The notes under the pieces were generated by a model. It was not told the DNA's origin. It worked only from the letters and a program-made list of their open reading frames with translations, and searched no databases. The position numbers and the translations under genes were made by a program. A stretch of DNA of 64,000 bases from Chionoecetes opilio (taxonomy: Eukaryota > Arthropoda > Malacostraca > Decapoda > Majidae): NCBI GenBank assembly GCA_016584305.1, contig JACEEZ010002750.1:24172-88171 (forward strand). Reading direction: 5' to 3'. Shown one piece after another: positions 9,918 through 20,848 of the stretch. Position 1 is the stretch's first letter. Every line of letters begins with the position of its first letter.

Positions 9918-10539
9918 CTACCCGAAAACCCTAAACACAAAACAAAAGATGTTGAGAAGCGCCTGACTTAAGGCTGATGGCATGGTTAACTTAACATCTT
10001 GAGGCAAGTGTTTTCTTCCAGGATGAGGGTACACCAGGACATGCCATCTACAGGACACTAATGCAGTATTCGGTGTACACTTGTACGTCATAAAACATGT
10101 AGTATAAATCAGTACTTGGTCACGGATGATCATGCAAAGACAAAACCAAACATAAGTAGTGAGTGATAAGTGATAAGTAGTGAATCCGATACTTCTTGTT
10201 CTACCCTGGTTACTGGCCGTAAGATCTTTTCCTACATCTCTTTTATGGTATCCCTTTATCCACTTAAAAACTTTTATCAGATCGCCCCTTACTCTACGCC
10301 TCTCGCGTGAGTGTAACTTTAATAGCTTCAATCTCCTCTCACAACTAAAGTTACGCATTCCATGAATCATTTTGGTCATCCTTCTCTGCACTGATTCTAA
10401 CAAGGCTATATCCATCCTGTAATACGGAGACCAAAACTGCACCGCATAGTCTAGGTGAGGTCTGACTAGAGCCAGATAAAGCTTTAGAAAAACCTCAGCA
10501 CTTCTACTTTTCACACTCCCGGGAATGAATCAACATAAC
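9918..10539 (-). pseudogene. 3' end of a second CR1-like LINE, cut by the assembly gap
   Basis: On the minus strand, reading away from the N run, the frame gives LYLALVRPHLDYAVQFWSP, ALLESVQRRMTKMI, LKLLKLHSRERRRVRGDLI and VFKWIKGY. This is the part of a LINE ORF2 that follows the catalytic domain. It differs in sequence from the LINE just upstream, so it is a separate insertion. The catalytic part, if present, is hidden in the gap at 10540-11081. Translation after about 10180 becomes unlike the family, suggesting a frameshift or a nearby 3' end. Confidence 0.6.
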
Positions 10540-11081
10540 NNNNNNNNNNNNNNNNNNNNNNNNNNNNNNNNNNNNNNNNNNNNNNNNNNNNNNNNNNNNN
10601 NNNNNNNNNNNNNNNNNNNNNNNNNNNNNNNNNNNNNNNNNNNNNNNNNNNNNNNNNNNNNNNNNNNNNNNNNNNNNNNNNNNNNNNNNNNNNNNNNNNN
10701 NNNNNNNNNNNNNNNNNNNNNNNNNNNNNNNNNNNNNNNNNNNNNNNNNNNNNNNNNNNNNNNNNNNNNNNNNNNNNNNNNNNNNNNNNNNNNNNNNNNN
10801 NNNNNNNNNNNNNNNNNNNNNNNNNNNNNNNNNNNNNNNNNNNNNNNNNNNNNNNNNNNNNNNNNNNNNNNNNNNNNNNNNNNNNNNNNNNNNNNNNNNN
10901 NNNNNNNNNNNNNNNNNNNNNNNNNNNNNNNNNNNNNNNNNNNNNNNNNNNNNNNNNNNNNNNNNNNNNNNNNNNNNNNNNNNNNNNNNNNNNNNNNNNN
11001 NNNNNNNNNNNNNNNNNNNNNNNNNNNNNNNNNNNNNNNNNNNNNNNNNNNNNNNNNNNNNNNNNNNNNNNNNNNNNNNNN
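10540..11081. other. Assembly gap (542 N)
   Basis: A run of N only. No feature can be assigned across it. Confidence 1.
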
Positions 11082-11845
11082 ATCGTTAATGCTTTTTGCA
11101 TTTTTTGTTTTTTTGTCTTTCATAAGGCAGAATAATCTCTTGCAAAAACCAACGATATATAATAATGCCAGGAAAAAAGAATAATCGTGGTTGAAATTGA
11201 TAACATAAACAAAACATTCGCCGCACAGTCAGGCCATTCCGCGGGGCAACTTAGAGAGCCCCAGACTGATGTCGCAGTGGACGGAAAAACTTAATAAACT
11301 TTTCATGGGTGAAAGGGTTAGGATAAAATGACTATAATACAGTACTAGCATACTAGTTTTTGTATTAACAAAGTTACAGTCCGTGTTGCCATGGTGATGA
11401 GCGGAAAGGATTTTCTACGTCACCACGCGGGAGATTCAAGTCCCGGGGAATACTGTAATCAAGAACAATCGTGGCATTAAGTGTGGTGTGGGGATGTCGA
11501 GCCAATCATCATTGTCCAAGCTCGTGACGTCACATGGGGGTGGATCTTACATGATAGCAGGGCTATGCAAGTTTTATTTAAGATTTGACAAATTTAATGT
11601 TTTAATTTAACCTAACCTATCCTAAACTGACCTAACATAACCCAACCTAAGCTACCTAGACCAAATACATGATGTTAAATAGAAGACAGATTTATAACCA
11701 GCGATCACTTAAGCGCCACCCTTATGTGGCGTCAAGAGCTTGGACAACGGTGGTTGGCTAGAGGCATCCCCCATGCCACACACTATTCCAGAGAACGGCA
11801 ATATGCGGCCTGGACCTGTGCCCTGAGCCTGTGTTGGTGTTTCAG

Positions 11846-12040
11846 GTGACGGAGGTGTCGCAGGCAGCCCTGGCAGCCGCCGCCACCGTCCAGGCAGCCC
11901 TGGCAGCCGCCGCCACCGTCCAGGCAGCCCAGCAGACAGCAGGTGTTGGTGGTGGTGCTGCAGGGGATGCCAGCCTCCCTGCAGCAGCAGCCTCCTCCAT
12001 CAGAGACAGAGTAGATGCCCTGATGTCACCGCCCTTGAAG
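11846..12040 (+). CDS. Exon of an unidentified gene (Ala/Gln-rich, phase 0)
   Basis: A 195-base exon of 65 whole codons, flanked by a pyrimidine-rich acceptor ending 'gtttcag' (11839-11845) and a consensus donor 'gtgagt' (12041). It begins VTEVSQAALAAAATVQ and ends SSIRDRVDALMSPPLK. A 30-base unit is present twice in tandem, giving QAALAAAATV twice, so the exon contains a recent in-frame duplication. The rest is alanine- and glycine-rich and likely disordered until the charged end. It joins the exon at 12307 in phase. I do not recognise the protein. The good splice sites, open frame and GC-rich codon use, against AT-rich surroundings, make this the best candidate for host coding sequence in the window. 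Confidence 0.65.
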
Positions 12041-12306
12041 GTGAGTGAGGCGTTGCCCAAGTGTTCCCCCTGTAGCAGCGAACCCCGTGTAAGAGAGAGA
12101 GAGACAGAGAGAGAGAAGTAACCTTTCTGGATCTCCTCTGGCTCATTACACAGCTTCCTTCCTCTTTTCTTGAGGCTGCTCACACAGCCTTTTATGTGTC
12201 ACAAAACACTAATTACCTTATAGCAATCAATAACAATCACAACATTAGTTTACTTTTATTTATCCTGTGACAGTCTTCCCTCCACCCGGCGCCTCTCTCC
12301 CTGCAG

Positions 12307-12486
12307 ACCAAGGACATCCCCAGCATGACGCAGCACGTCAAGAACTTGGTGCAGAGAGGGTTGGTGTTTGCCGTCCACACAATGGAAGGGCAACAGCGCC
12401 TGGCTAAAATCAGCCTTGAGAACGACCGCGTGTGCCTCTACAGCCTGCGGAAGCAGCCCCTGCCCAGCGGCGCCGCCACCGTGCAG
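12307..12486 (+). CDS. Following exon of the same unidentified gene (phase 0)
   Basis: A 180-base exon of 60 codons between the acceptor 'ccctgcag' (12299-12306) and the donor 'cag|gtgggt' (12487). It encodes TKDIPSMTQHVKNLVQRGLV, then FAVHTMEGQQRLAKI, NDRVCLYSLRKQPLP and ends GAATVQ. The middle reads like a compact folded domain with alternating hydrophobic strands and a helix, possibly a nucleic-acid or protein-binding module; that is inference. Both exons are phase 0 and lie 266 bases apart. The next intron seems to begin with the GGCAGGT-rich minisatellite. No later exon could be identified before the window becomes repeat-dominated. I could not name the gene. Confidence 0.65.
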
Positions 12487-12837
12487 GTGGGTCAGCCACT
12501 GTTGTCACTGCCCTTGTCCTTACCATCATATGGGTGGAGGGGCAACTTGGTGACGGGGAAGGCAGGCGCCTTCATTTGCTTCAAGGCAAATATGAGCCTT
12601 GAGGGGATCACTGCAGGATATCAGAGAGGCAGACAGGCAGACAAGCATACAGACACGTGTGTAGGCAAGCATTATAATCATGCATGAAAGCAGGCATACG
12701 AGCATGGAGGTAGGCATCAAGGCAGATAAGCTGGCAAGTATGCAGGCAAGGATAAAGGAAGATAGACGGGCAGGGAAGCAGGTAAGCTGACATGTAGGTG
12801 CACAGACACATAGACAAGCAGGGAGGCTGAAAGATAG

Positions 12838-13640
12838 ACAGGCAGGGTAGCAGGTAAGCTGGCAGGTTGCAACACAGGCAGGGTAGCAGGTAAGCTGGCA
12901 GGTTGCAACACAGGCAGGGTAGCAGGTAAGATGGCAGGTTGCAACACAGGCAGGGTAGCAGGTAAGCTGGCAGGTTGCAACACAGGCAGGGTAGCAGGTA
13001 AGCTGGCAGGTTGCAAAACAGGCAGGGTAGCAGGTAAGCTGGCAGGTTGCAACACAGGCAGGGTAGCAGGTAATCTGGCAGGTTGCAACACAGGCAGGGT
13101 AGCAGGTAAGATGGCAGGTTGCAACACAGGCAGGGTAGCAGGTAAGCTGGCAGGTTGCAACACAGGCAGGGTAGCAGGTAAGCTGGCAGGTTGCAACACA
13201 GGCAGGGTAGCAGGTAAGCTGGCAGGTTGCAACACAGGCAGGGTAGCAGGTAAGCTGGCAGGTTGCAACACAGGCAGGGTAGCAGGTAAGCTGGCAGGTT
13301 GCAACACAGGCAGGGTAGCAGGTAAGCTGGCAGGTTGCAACAAAAGGCAGGGTAGCAGGTAAGCTGGCAGGTTGCAACACAGGCAGGGTAGCAGGTAAGC
13401 TGGCAGGTTGCAACACAGGCAGGGTAGCAGGTAAGCTGGCAGGTTGCAACACAGGCAGGGTAGCAGGTAAGATGGCAGGTTGCAACACAGGCAGGGTAGC
13501 AGGTAAGCTGGCAGGTTGCAACACAGGCAGGGTAGCAGGTAAGATGGCAGGTTGCAACACAAGGCAAGGGTAAGCAGGTAAGCTGGCAGGTTGCCAACAC
13601 AGGCAGGGTAGCAGGTAAGATGGCAGGTTGCACACACATA
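12838..13640. repeat. 36-bp minisatellite, about 22 copies
   Basis: The unit is 'gcagggtagcaggtaag' followed by 'c/atggcaggttgcaacaca'. Because 36 is a multiple of three, long spurious open frames appear on both strands. A looser zone of AGGCAGGCA-like words extends over 12610-14040. Copies after 13550 show extra bases ('aaggcaagggtaagc'). The array follows the donor site at 12487 and so probably lies in an intron. Confidence 0.9.
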
Positions 13641-14000
13641 AATGGGTGGAGTTAAGGCAGGTAGCTATTGGTAAGATGGGCTGAGGTAGGCACAGAGGCA
13701 AACACAGGCGCAGGTAGGCAAGTAGATGGCAGGCAGATAGCAATAAACAAACAAAGAGGTAGGCAGACCGGGCAGTGTGTTGCTAGGAATTCTCGGTAGG
13801 CAGGTAGGCAGATACAGCAAATAAACTTAGATGTAGGCAAAAAAGGGGGGGGGGGATAGGAAGGTAGATAGGAGCAGGCAGAGCAGTTTAGGTGATAGTG
13901 ATCAGCAGAAGTGTGTCAGACTGCGCAGTAGGCAGACACCACCAGTGGAAGTAAACTGTAACATTAGGTGAGACAGATACGGTGCAGTAGCGCGATGCAT

Positions 14001-14031
<31 letters not shown>

Positions 14032-14214
14032 AGTGGTGCCATGGCCAGTATGGGAGGGGTGTGGCCCTTGCCCGGTGTGCAGGGTGTGGTGAGACCTGGT
14101 TGAGGGTGAGGGTGCACATGGGGGCACAGCACTCCGGCATTGGTACGATTTGTGAGCAGAGTGAACGTGCTGACAGGATCCCATGACGGGCTCTGTGCGG
14201 AAAAGTTCATACAT

Positions 14215-16150
14215 TACTATTACGCTATATCATTTATTACATATTGAGGATAATCGGAGAAGTGACAACGTTGATGGTAGAAATAGTGCGAGAAGGTTGG
14301 TTATTGTAGCTGAAGCAAACTCATATCATTAATGGATGGCAATTTTGAACAACTTGAACCGCGGAACTCAATACTGACAATTAAATGTTCATATCAGTAA
14401 TAATAATTAAAATAATAATTGATATCAAATAATTGAGAATTCAATAATAATAATATTATCACTAATAATATATTACATGGATAAAACATATAACAATAAT
14501 ACTACAAACTAATGGTTATTTTTTTTAGAATTATTATTTTGTAGTTGTGTAGACATTCTGACGAAATGTTTAAAAACAAGTAATGAAGGAGACGCAGCTA
14601 GGGAAGTGAATATGTACTTTATGTCAGACTAGTTTCACCTTGGACGGGAGATGTTACGTGGGCCTTTCATGCAAGCGAGTCGTCGTGTTCCTCTGCTCTG
14701 ATGAAGCCCCAGTAAAGGTTAAAAACTATAGTCAGTGGCAATACTACACTTAATGGGGGTGGATCCCAGGCAGTGTCTCACCTTCATCACACTGAGGCAG
14801 CGAGGGCAACTAAACACTCTCTTCACATGTGCTGAGGCTTAAGGAGCAATGTTTTGGGCCCAAAACTGAATTGGCATCCATGAGGCTAACAACATTTATT
14901 ACATTACAGTAAATCTAAATAAAATACTAAAATTAAAAAAAATTATATGAGAATAAAAGTATTGTCCCTTTAAAGGATAACAAACAAGACAATTGGAAAT
15001 TTGAAATATAAGAGAGATTAGAACACGCGGGCAGTTGTTAGGCTGTTGGGGCTGCCGGTGGACTGGGTAATAAAGTGACTTAGTTAAGGAATTACAAAGA
15101 CTACTCCCATGCAATCTGAACAGATTTCGAGAACTATCATTGGACTTTATTTGTAATTGCAAGAGGGTGATTTTTGTGTTATTAAGGTCAGAGACAGAGT
15201 GTTTGATAAAGAGAGATTCTAATATTTAGTTGTCACGGGAATAGTAGTTAATGATTCTTTATTTTATGAGTTAATATTCTGAAATCATTAATAATAGAAT
15301 AAACAAGATTGGTGAGTCAACTATCATGTGAGTGTGAACGTATTTCCGAGAATGAGATGAGATGAGTAATGGGTCGAAAGCCAGTACGAGCAGAAATGCC
15401 TTCTTATGTTCAGTGAACCTAAGAGTCAGGCGGGTGTATGGAGTTTTCTCGCAGGTCTCGACACTGTATCGAGCTTTACAGTCTCGAACACACAAATGGC
15501 GGCGTGTAAAGAGGGGCGAAACGAAATGCGTCTAGCAAATTCTTGCTGATATTAGCGGGAAGAAGGGAGAATATCGGAGGTTCATATTTAAGTGGATTTC
15601 TTTAATTAACCTAAAGTATGATCGTTTAATTGTAAATTTGATTAGACAATATATCTTTGTGCTGTAGCTTTTGTGGACCTAACCTTAACTTTAAGAGGGT
15701 GTCGGGACACCTCCCTCGCTCATATTTCCACCAACCTGTGTAGGCTTCTTCTTATTTCTTCTGATCTCCAGTATGTTCTTTCTTCTACTACTTGAAATAA
15801 TTTTTTTGTTTTGGGTCCATACGTTCTTTTCTTTTCCTCTTCTCATATTTTTGTCCGCTGTTGGTGGCAGCACATATTCTCTAAAACTAGCAAAAAAAAA
15901 AAATGATGACCACTACAATTCTTTTTGGTCCGACACGTATCTCTTACTTAAATTTCTTTTGTTGTTTGAATCACTGTAGCTAGTCTTTCCTTTGGGGTCA
16001 GATTTTGTGTATCTCATTTTCTTGATCTATATTTTGACGTAGCTTTCCTGGGTCTTTTTCCCCCCTTTGGGTCTCTCTTCCATGTCTTTGTGTGTGTGTA
16101 TCGCCTGCAGTGTACATAGAAATAAACCTAGGCATTTACAGTGGGTGTAC
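14215..16150. other. AT-rich stretch with no recognised gene
   Basis: Mostly AT-rich sequence with 'aataat' runs at 14395-14520. Only short uninformative open frames are present. I see no splice-bounded exon, RNA gene or element end that I can support. Confidence 0.5.
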
Positions 16151-16188
16151 GATGTGGTACCGTGCCAGCTCCCCCCTCCTGGGTGTTC

Positions 16189-16735
16189 CTAGATATTAGA
16201 TGTCTGGATGCAAGCGGGAATCTCCTCGAGACACGTCGGGTCCTTTATCCGGTCTGAGGCCCCAGGGGGGACACCCCGCTGGCAGACAGTTCCTGCTGTT
16301 GTGGTACAGGGGCAAGCGGGGCCCCAGCTTACAACGGGAACGGGATTGTGGGGAGTTTTGGAGGAAGGGGGGGAACAGCCTGGGGAGATTTGTGGTGTGG
16401 AGGTTAATATAATCCTAACAATGGGGGAAGGACCCGCCCTGTTGCCCGCTCCGGGAAGATGTGTCTGGAGGGAAGGCCCCGACCTTGACAAAGGGTGATG
16501 TACAGGGAACTCGATGCCATATGAAGGGGATGTGTTGGGGGGTTGTGGAAATGACCTGCCGTTGGGTGCTCTGTTGCAAGCATACACCACCAAGTCCTGG
16601 CCGAATTGTGTGCCTGGTATACCTTGTGTCTTCGGCCAGGAGGTGGTGGCCGGCCTGGAGGCGGTGGTGAAGGCAGCGCAGAACTATCCACGTCTGGAAT
16701 TGAATTGTGGTAGACTGTGCGTGGTGCTGTAAAAC
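16189..16735 (+). pseudogene. GC-rich coding remnant of unknown family
   Basis: A GC-rich island inside AT-rich DNA. One plus-strand frame reads MQAGISSRHVGSFIRSEAPG, then VPAVVVQGQAGPQL and GEICGVEVNIILTMGEGPAL. After a stop near 16498 it continues MPYEGDVLGGCGNDLPLGAL ... CVFGQEVVAGLEAVV, ending at 16732. The two parts are in different frames, but both look like protein rather than noise. I do not recognise the family; it may be a retroelement or captured-gene remnant. The base composition, unlike the neighbours, suggests insertion. Confidence 0.3.
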
Positions 16736-16896
16736 ACAATTGTTTTAAAAATTAAAATTATAAGTTCCTTTATAATGGGGGTTGTTCCGGGACATAACAA
16801 TTAGGCTTATTAGGCTGTGTACACTTCTAATTATTGCAACACTATAGTATTTATTGCTTCCATAATTTACATATATCATCATAATCCTATTAATAT

Positions 16897-16982
16897 TATA
16901 TATATATATATATATGTATATATAATATTATATATATATATATATATTATATATATATATATTATATATATATATATATATC
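16897..16982. repeat. (TA)n microsatellite
   Basis: Near-continuous TA dinucleotides. A similar run lies at 17341-17405, just before the Tigger element. Confidence 0.9.
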
Positions 16983-17750
16983 TTTGGTCCATTAAGTTTA
17001 TTTCGAGGTAGTATTGTTTGTTTCAACATTCTATTATCAATAACATTAATTTTGTAAAATTGTTTATATAAAATACATGTTTCATACATGAATCATTATT
17101 AGCACATCATTTTAGTGACCCGTCTTGACAGCAAACAGTTGTCATTGACTCATTTGTGTTTTCATTTCAATGTTTCATGATGATATTTCAGGTTTTTCGA
17201 GACGGAAATATGTTAAGAAAATATATAAGTTATCCATCAAATATCAATAGTTATCTTTTTACACGAGCATAGGAAAATGTTTGATAGATTTCATGATAAA
17301 CTATTAATAATGGTGATAATCTTACTATAATGAAAATAGTTATATATATTATATATATATATATTATATATATATTATATATATTATATATTATATATAT
17401 ATATACGAGGGGGACCAAAAAGAATTGTCATATACTGTCGCCCCGCCGAACACGACAGTTACGTCCTGACCCGTCGGCACGGCAAAATTTGTGTTCGGCG
17501 AATAACAGGTTCAATAGGAAAATAGGGGTTACGTTCCCAGACCATCACTTTTTGGGGGGTCAAAAAAAAATTCACTTTTTTTGATAAGTAAAAAAAATAG
17601 GTTACGTTCCCAGACCCTCATTTTTGGAGGGTAAAAATGTTTACTACTATTTTTGGGTGAATAAGATGAAGGAAACAACTGTTATTACAATTAATATTTT
17701 TTATTAATAATAAAAAATACCTTAAAACTAGAAAAGGGTTTTTTCATTAA

Positions 17751-20345
17751 CTATAAAAAAAATAGAGGTAACAGGCTGCTTGGCTGGTGTAGCAGGAGGC
17801 ATGGCTGGTGTGCTGGGTGGAGATCACTCACTGTCTGTATCATCTGGATCATCAAAGCCACATAATGGGATGGGAGAGACAGATGACATTGATGAGGTAG
17901 TATTATCTGGTGTAGCAGGAGTAACAGGCTGCTGGCTGGTGTAGTAACAGGAGGTGTAGCAGGTGTAGAATGCTTCTTGGCTGGTGTGCTGGCTGGAGAT
18001 GGTTTGAAGAAAGCTGTGATGGGCTTTTGGCAAGCAGAGGCCTCCATGCTCCTTAAAGTTTCCTTGTAGGGTATAAGGCCTTCATCCACAACTCTCTTGA
18101 ACTTGATGCTCCTCTCCTGTATGGGGTCTTGGTCAGTGAAGAGCTCTGTCAAGTTATCTGCTTCCCTCAGCAAGTTTCTCAATTTCATGATGGTAAACAC
18201 AGGTCTTGTCTCTGTGTCGTCATCTTCATCAGCATTATCACCTGCTTGGTCATCCTCATTCATCTGGATAATCTCTTCCACTGAAGGCTCTGCTCCATGG
18301 GAGTCAATGAGTTTCTGCCACATCCTCCTCAGTCATGTCAGAGAAGCCTTCACCCCCAACAGTGTGTGCCAGGTCTACAATGTCCTTCATTTGCTGAGTG
18401 ACTGCAGGGAACCCATTGAAGTCGTTGACACACTCAGGCCAGAGTGCATACCAACAGGCATTAAGGGTGCTTGGCTTCACTTCATCCCATGCCTGCTTGA
18501 TGGTCAAAAGAGCATGTCGGATGTTGTACTGCTTCCAGAAGTCCATGAGAGTCATCGTGCTGTCGTCTTCCATCCTCTGGAGTGCTTCTCTGTACACAGC
18601 CCTCTGGTAGTTGCACTTGAATGTCTTGATCACACCCATGTCCATCGGTTGCAACAGGGAAGTTGTCCTTGGGGGAAGGTAGGAAACGCACACATTCGGA
18701 TGGTCCAGGTTAAGTGCCTGTGAAGTGTGTCCACCAGCATTATCCACTAGCAGAACTGCCTTAAATGCCAGATTTTTCTTGGACATGTAGAGCTGCACTT
18801 CTGGCACAAAATGTTCGTGGAACCACTCCTCAAACACCTTCGCTGTCACCCATGCCTTCTTGTTTGATTTCCATACCACTGACAGAAAACGCTTGTTGAG
18901 TCCCTTCAGAGCACGTGGGTTGGCAGCACGATACACAAGGAGCGGTTTAATCTTGCAGTCCCCTGCAGCATTCCCCACAAACACCAGTGTCAGACGGTCC
19001 TTAAATGCCTTGAATCCTGGTAACTTCTTGACTTCCTTGTGGATGTAAGTCCTATTGCCCATTTTCTTGTAAAATAGGCCAGTTTCGTCCGCGTTGAACA
19101 CCTGCTCAGGTAGGTAGTCACTGTCTTCAATCAGGGACTTGAAGGTGCTGAGGTATGCCTGCGCCCCTTCCTTATCAGCTGACCCACTCTCACCTGTGAA
19201 AAAAAACGAAGAAAAAACCTTTTCATTATGGGAATATGGCAAGTCAATAGATAGATAGATAGAAGTGTGAAAAAATATTTAATGCTCTTCATTACGGGAA
19301 TATAGCAAGAGTCAATATTAGATAGATAGAAGTGTGAAAATATATTGAATGTTTTTACCTGTGCGAGCAATGTTGTGCAGGCTAAAATGCTGCTTGAATC
19401 TATGGAACCACCCATGGCTGGCAATAAACCCGGGGCAGGGGAGGATCCAGAAGGCTCCTTCTCTGCTAGGTGGTCGTAGATGCTCCTCGCCTTTTCCCTG
19501 ATGGCTACGCCGTCCACGTTGCTCTTCCGCTGGTCCCTTGCTCTGATATCCACCTGTTATGCGTAAATGACAAGAAAAAAACTGCGTAAATACAATGGTA
19601 CTGTACAACGGTATGCCTCAACACACACACACACATGCATGCATGCTAACACACCTGCACGTAGCACCACACACACACACACACACACGCCTCAACACAG
19701 CCCACACCACCGCAGCACCTGTTAACACACCTGCACGTAGCACGACACACACACACACACACACACACATGCCTCAACACAGCCCACACCACCGCAGCAC
19801 CTGTTAACACACCTGCACGTAAGCACAACACACACACACACATGCCTCAACACAGCCCACACCACCGCAGCACCTGTTAACACACCTGCACATAGCACAC
19901 ACACACACACACACACACACACCGTAGCAATGTACACTAGTAACATAGGTAAAACACATACTTTATTCATATGAAATAATAACCACCTGTAACACCCTTA
20001 CCACCACCCGAGCACCTGTTAGCACACCACATGTAGCAAACACACACAAAACATAAACTTTAGTATATAGGTAAAAAACATTAACTCACTGTTCAGTATT
20101 TTACTCCATCTCTCTAGCACGGGTTCACGTCGGCTCACAGAAGCACCTTTCTAGGACATCACATCTTCGACACGCTTGTCTTATTTTTCAACGGTCTTCC
20201 AGATGGTTTCAACAGTGGCCTCTGCAGGCCAAATTCTTGCTCCGTAGCAGACCGCCTAGGTCTATCAATCACAGCAAGCACACCACTTCTTGCTAGAGAC
20301 AACACTTTCCTCTTCTCGCTTGACCTGGAGTAGTGGGCCGAACGC
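17751..20345 (-). pseudogene. Tigger-type DDE transposase, with intron, frameshifted
   Basis: The enzyme cuts and reinserts the element at TA sites. The main frame (18304-19193) carries the DDE_1 catalytic landmarks: NADETG at about 19080-19098, VDNAGGH at about 18728-18748 and PMDMGVIKTFK at about 18620-18650. The frame shifts at about 18320 (from EEDVAETH to QKLIDSHG). The protein ends near 17750 in a Pro/Thr-rich tail. Upstream, KEPSGSSPAPG and FIASHGWFHRFKQHFSLHNIA (19359-19553) form the second half of the CENP-B-type DNA-binding region, with a frameshift near 19435. A 165-base GT-AG intron (19194-19358) joins HNIART to GESGSADKEG in frame. A further intron is likely (19554-20089), with the degenerate first helix-turn-helix (KRKVLSLA, VSRREPVLERWSK) at 20090-20345. 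Confidence 0.75.
19620..19925. repeat. About 88-bp CA-rich tandem repeat inside the Tigger element
   Basis: Four copies of a unit with a (CA)n run followed by 'gcctcaacacagcccacacc', 'accgcagcacctgttaac' and 'acacctgcacgtagcac'. It lies within the probable first intron of the transposase. Confidence 0.85.
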
Positions 20346-20848
20346 TTGGTAAGACAGTGGCCAGCAGGAGAGCACGACGTGAGGCAACCAGCAGCAATCG
20401 AGCAAGAAGAAACTACTGTACAGCTCTGGCGGCCCAGCTTGGCCGTCCCAGGCTTGCCCCTGGCAAAATGGCCGCCGACACATCTGACAACATCCGCCAG
20501 GAAATTCAAATCGTGTATCGCGAGGGAAAACAGTGCGGCAAGTCATGGGATATTTACTATCGTGTAGGCGAGTTTCGTGCAGGCGAGACTCAGGTTCGGC
20601 GGGTCCGACAGTATTGTATGAATTTTACATGTTTACACTTTTATCACCTTCAAAGATTCTCCCGTGAAGCAGCACGTCCAACGTTTTCCCCTGTACAAAA
20701 CATTCTGAACTCTAGCAAGATTGCCTTATACGCTCCGTCATTTTCTTCTAAACTCTTCCCGTCGCAAACGTTCCTTTGAGGATCTTTTCTCATTCGGGGA
20801 CAAAAAATCGCGAGAAAATCGGTGAATAGGGAGTGGTGGTAAATGGGG

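Larger units (their letters stand above)
17435..20611 (-). mobile_element. Complete Tigger-type (Tc1/mariner superfamily) transposon
   Basis: The left end reads CTGTCGCCCCGCCGAAC from 17435. The right end, in reverse complement, reads CTGTCGGACCCGCCGAAC from 20611. Each end is directly flanked by TA (17433-17434 and 20612-20613), the target site of this superfamily. Inside the left end are the phrases 'ggcgaataacaggttc' and 'ggttacgttcccagacc', typical of Tigger termini, the latter in two copies. The element is 3177 bp and holds a minus-strand DDE transposase with at least one intron. Confidence 0.85.

Noticed and set aside
10511..11184. Open frames across 10.5-11.2 kb
   Set aside because: They run through 542 N and have no sequence content.
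11600..11665. Telomere-like CCTAA words
   Set aside because: Only scattered 'cctaacct' and 'ccaacct' words, not an uninterrupted TTAGG array. Such words are common in arthropod intergenic DNA, and 30.1 kb shows the same.
12526..13743. Open frames of 300-405 codons on the minus strand (LPATLPVLQPAS repeats)
   Set aside because: They are produced by a 36-bp minisatellite whose length is a multiple of three. All three minus frames are open and there is no independent coding signal.
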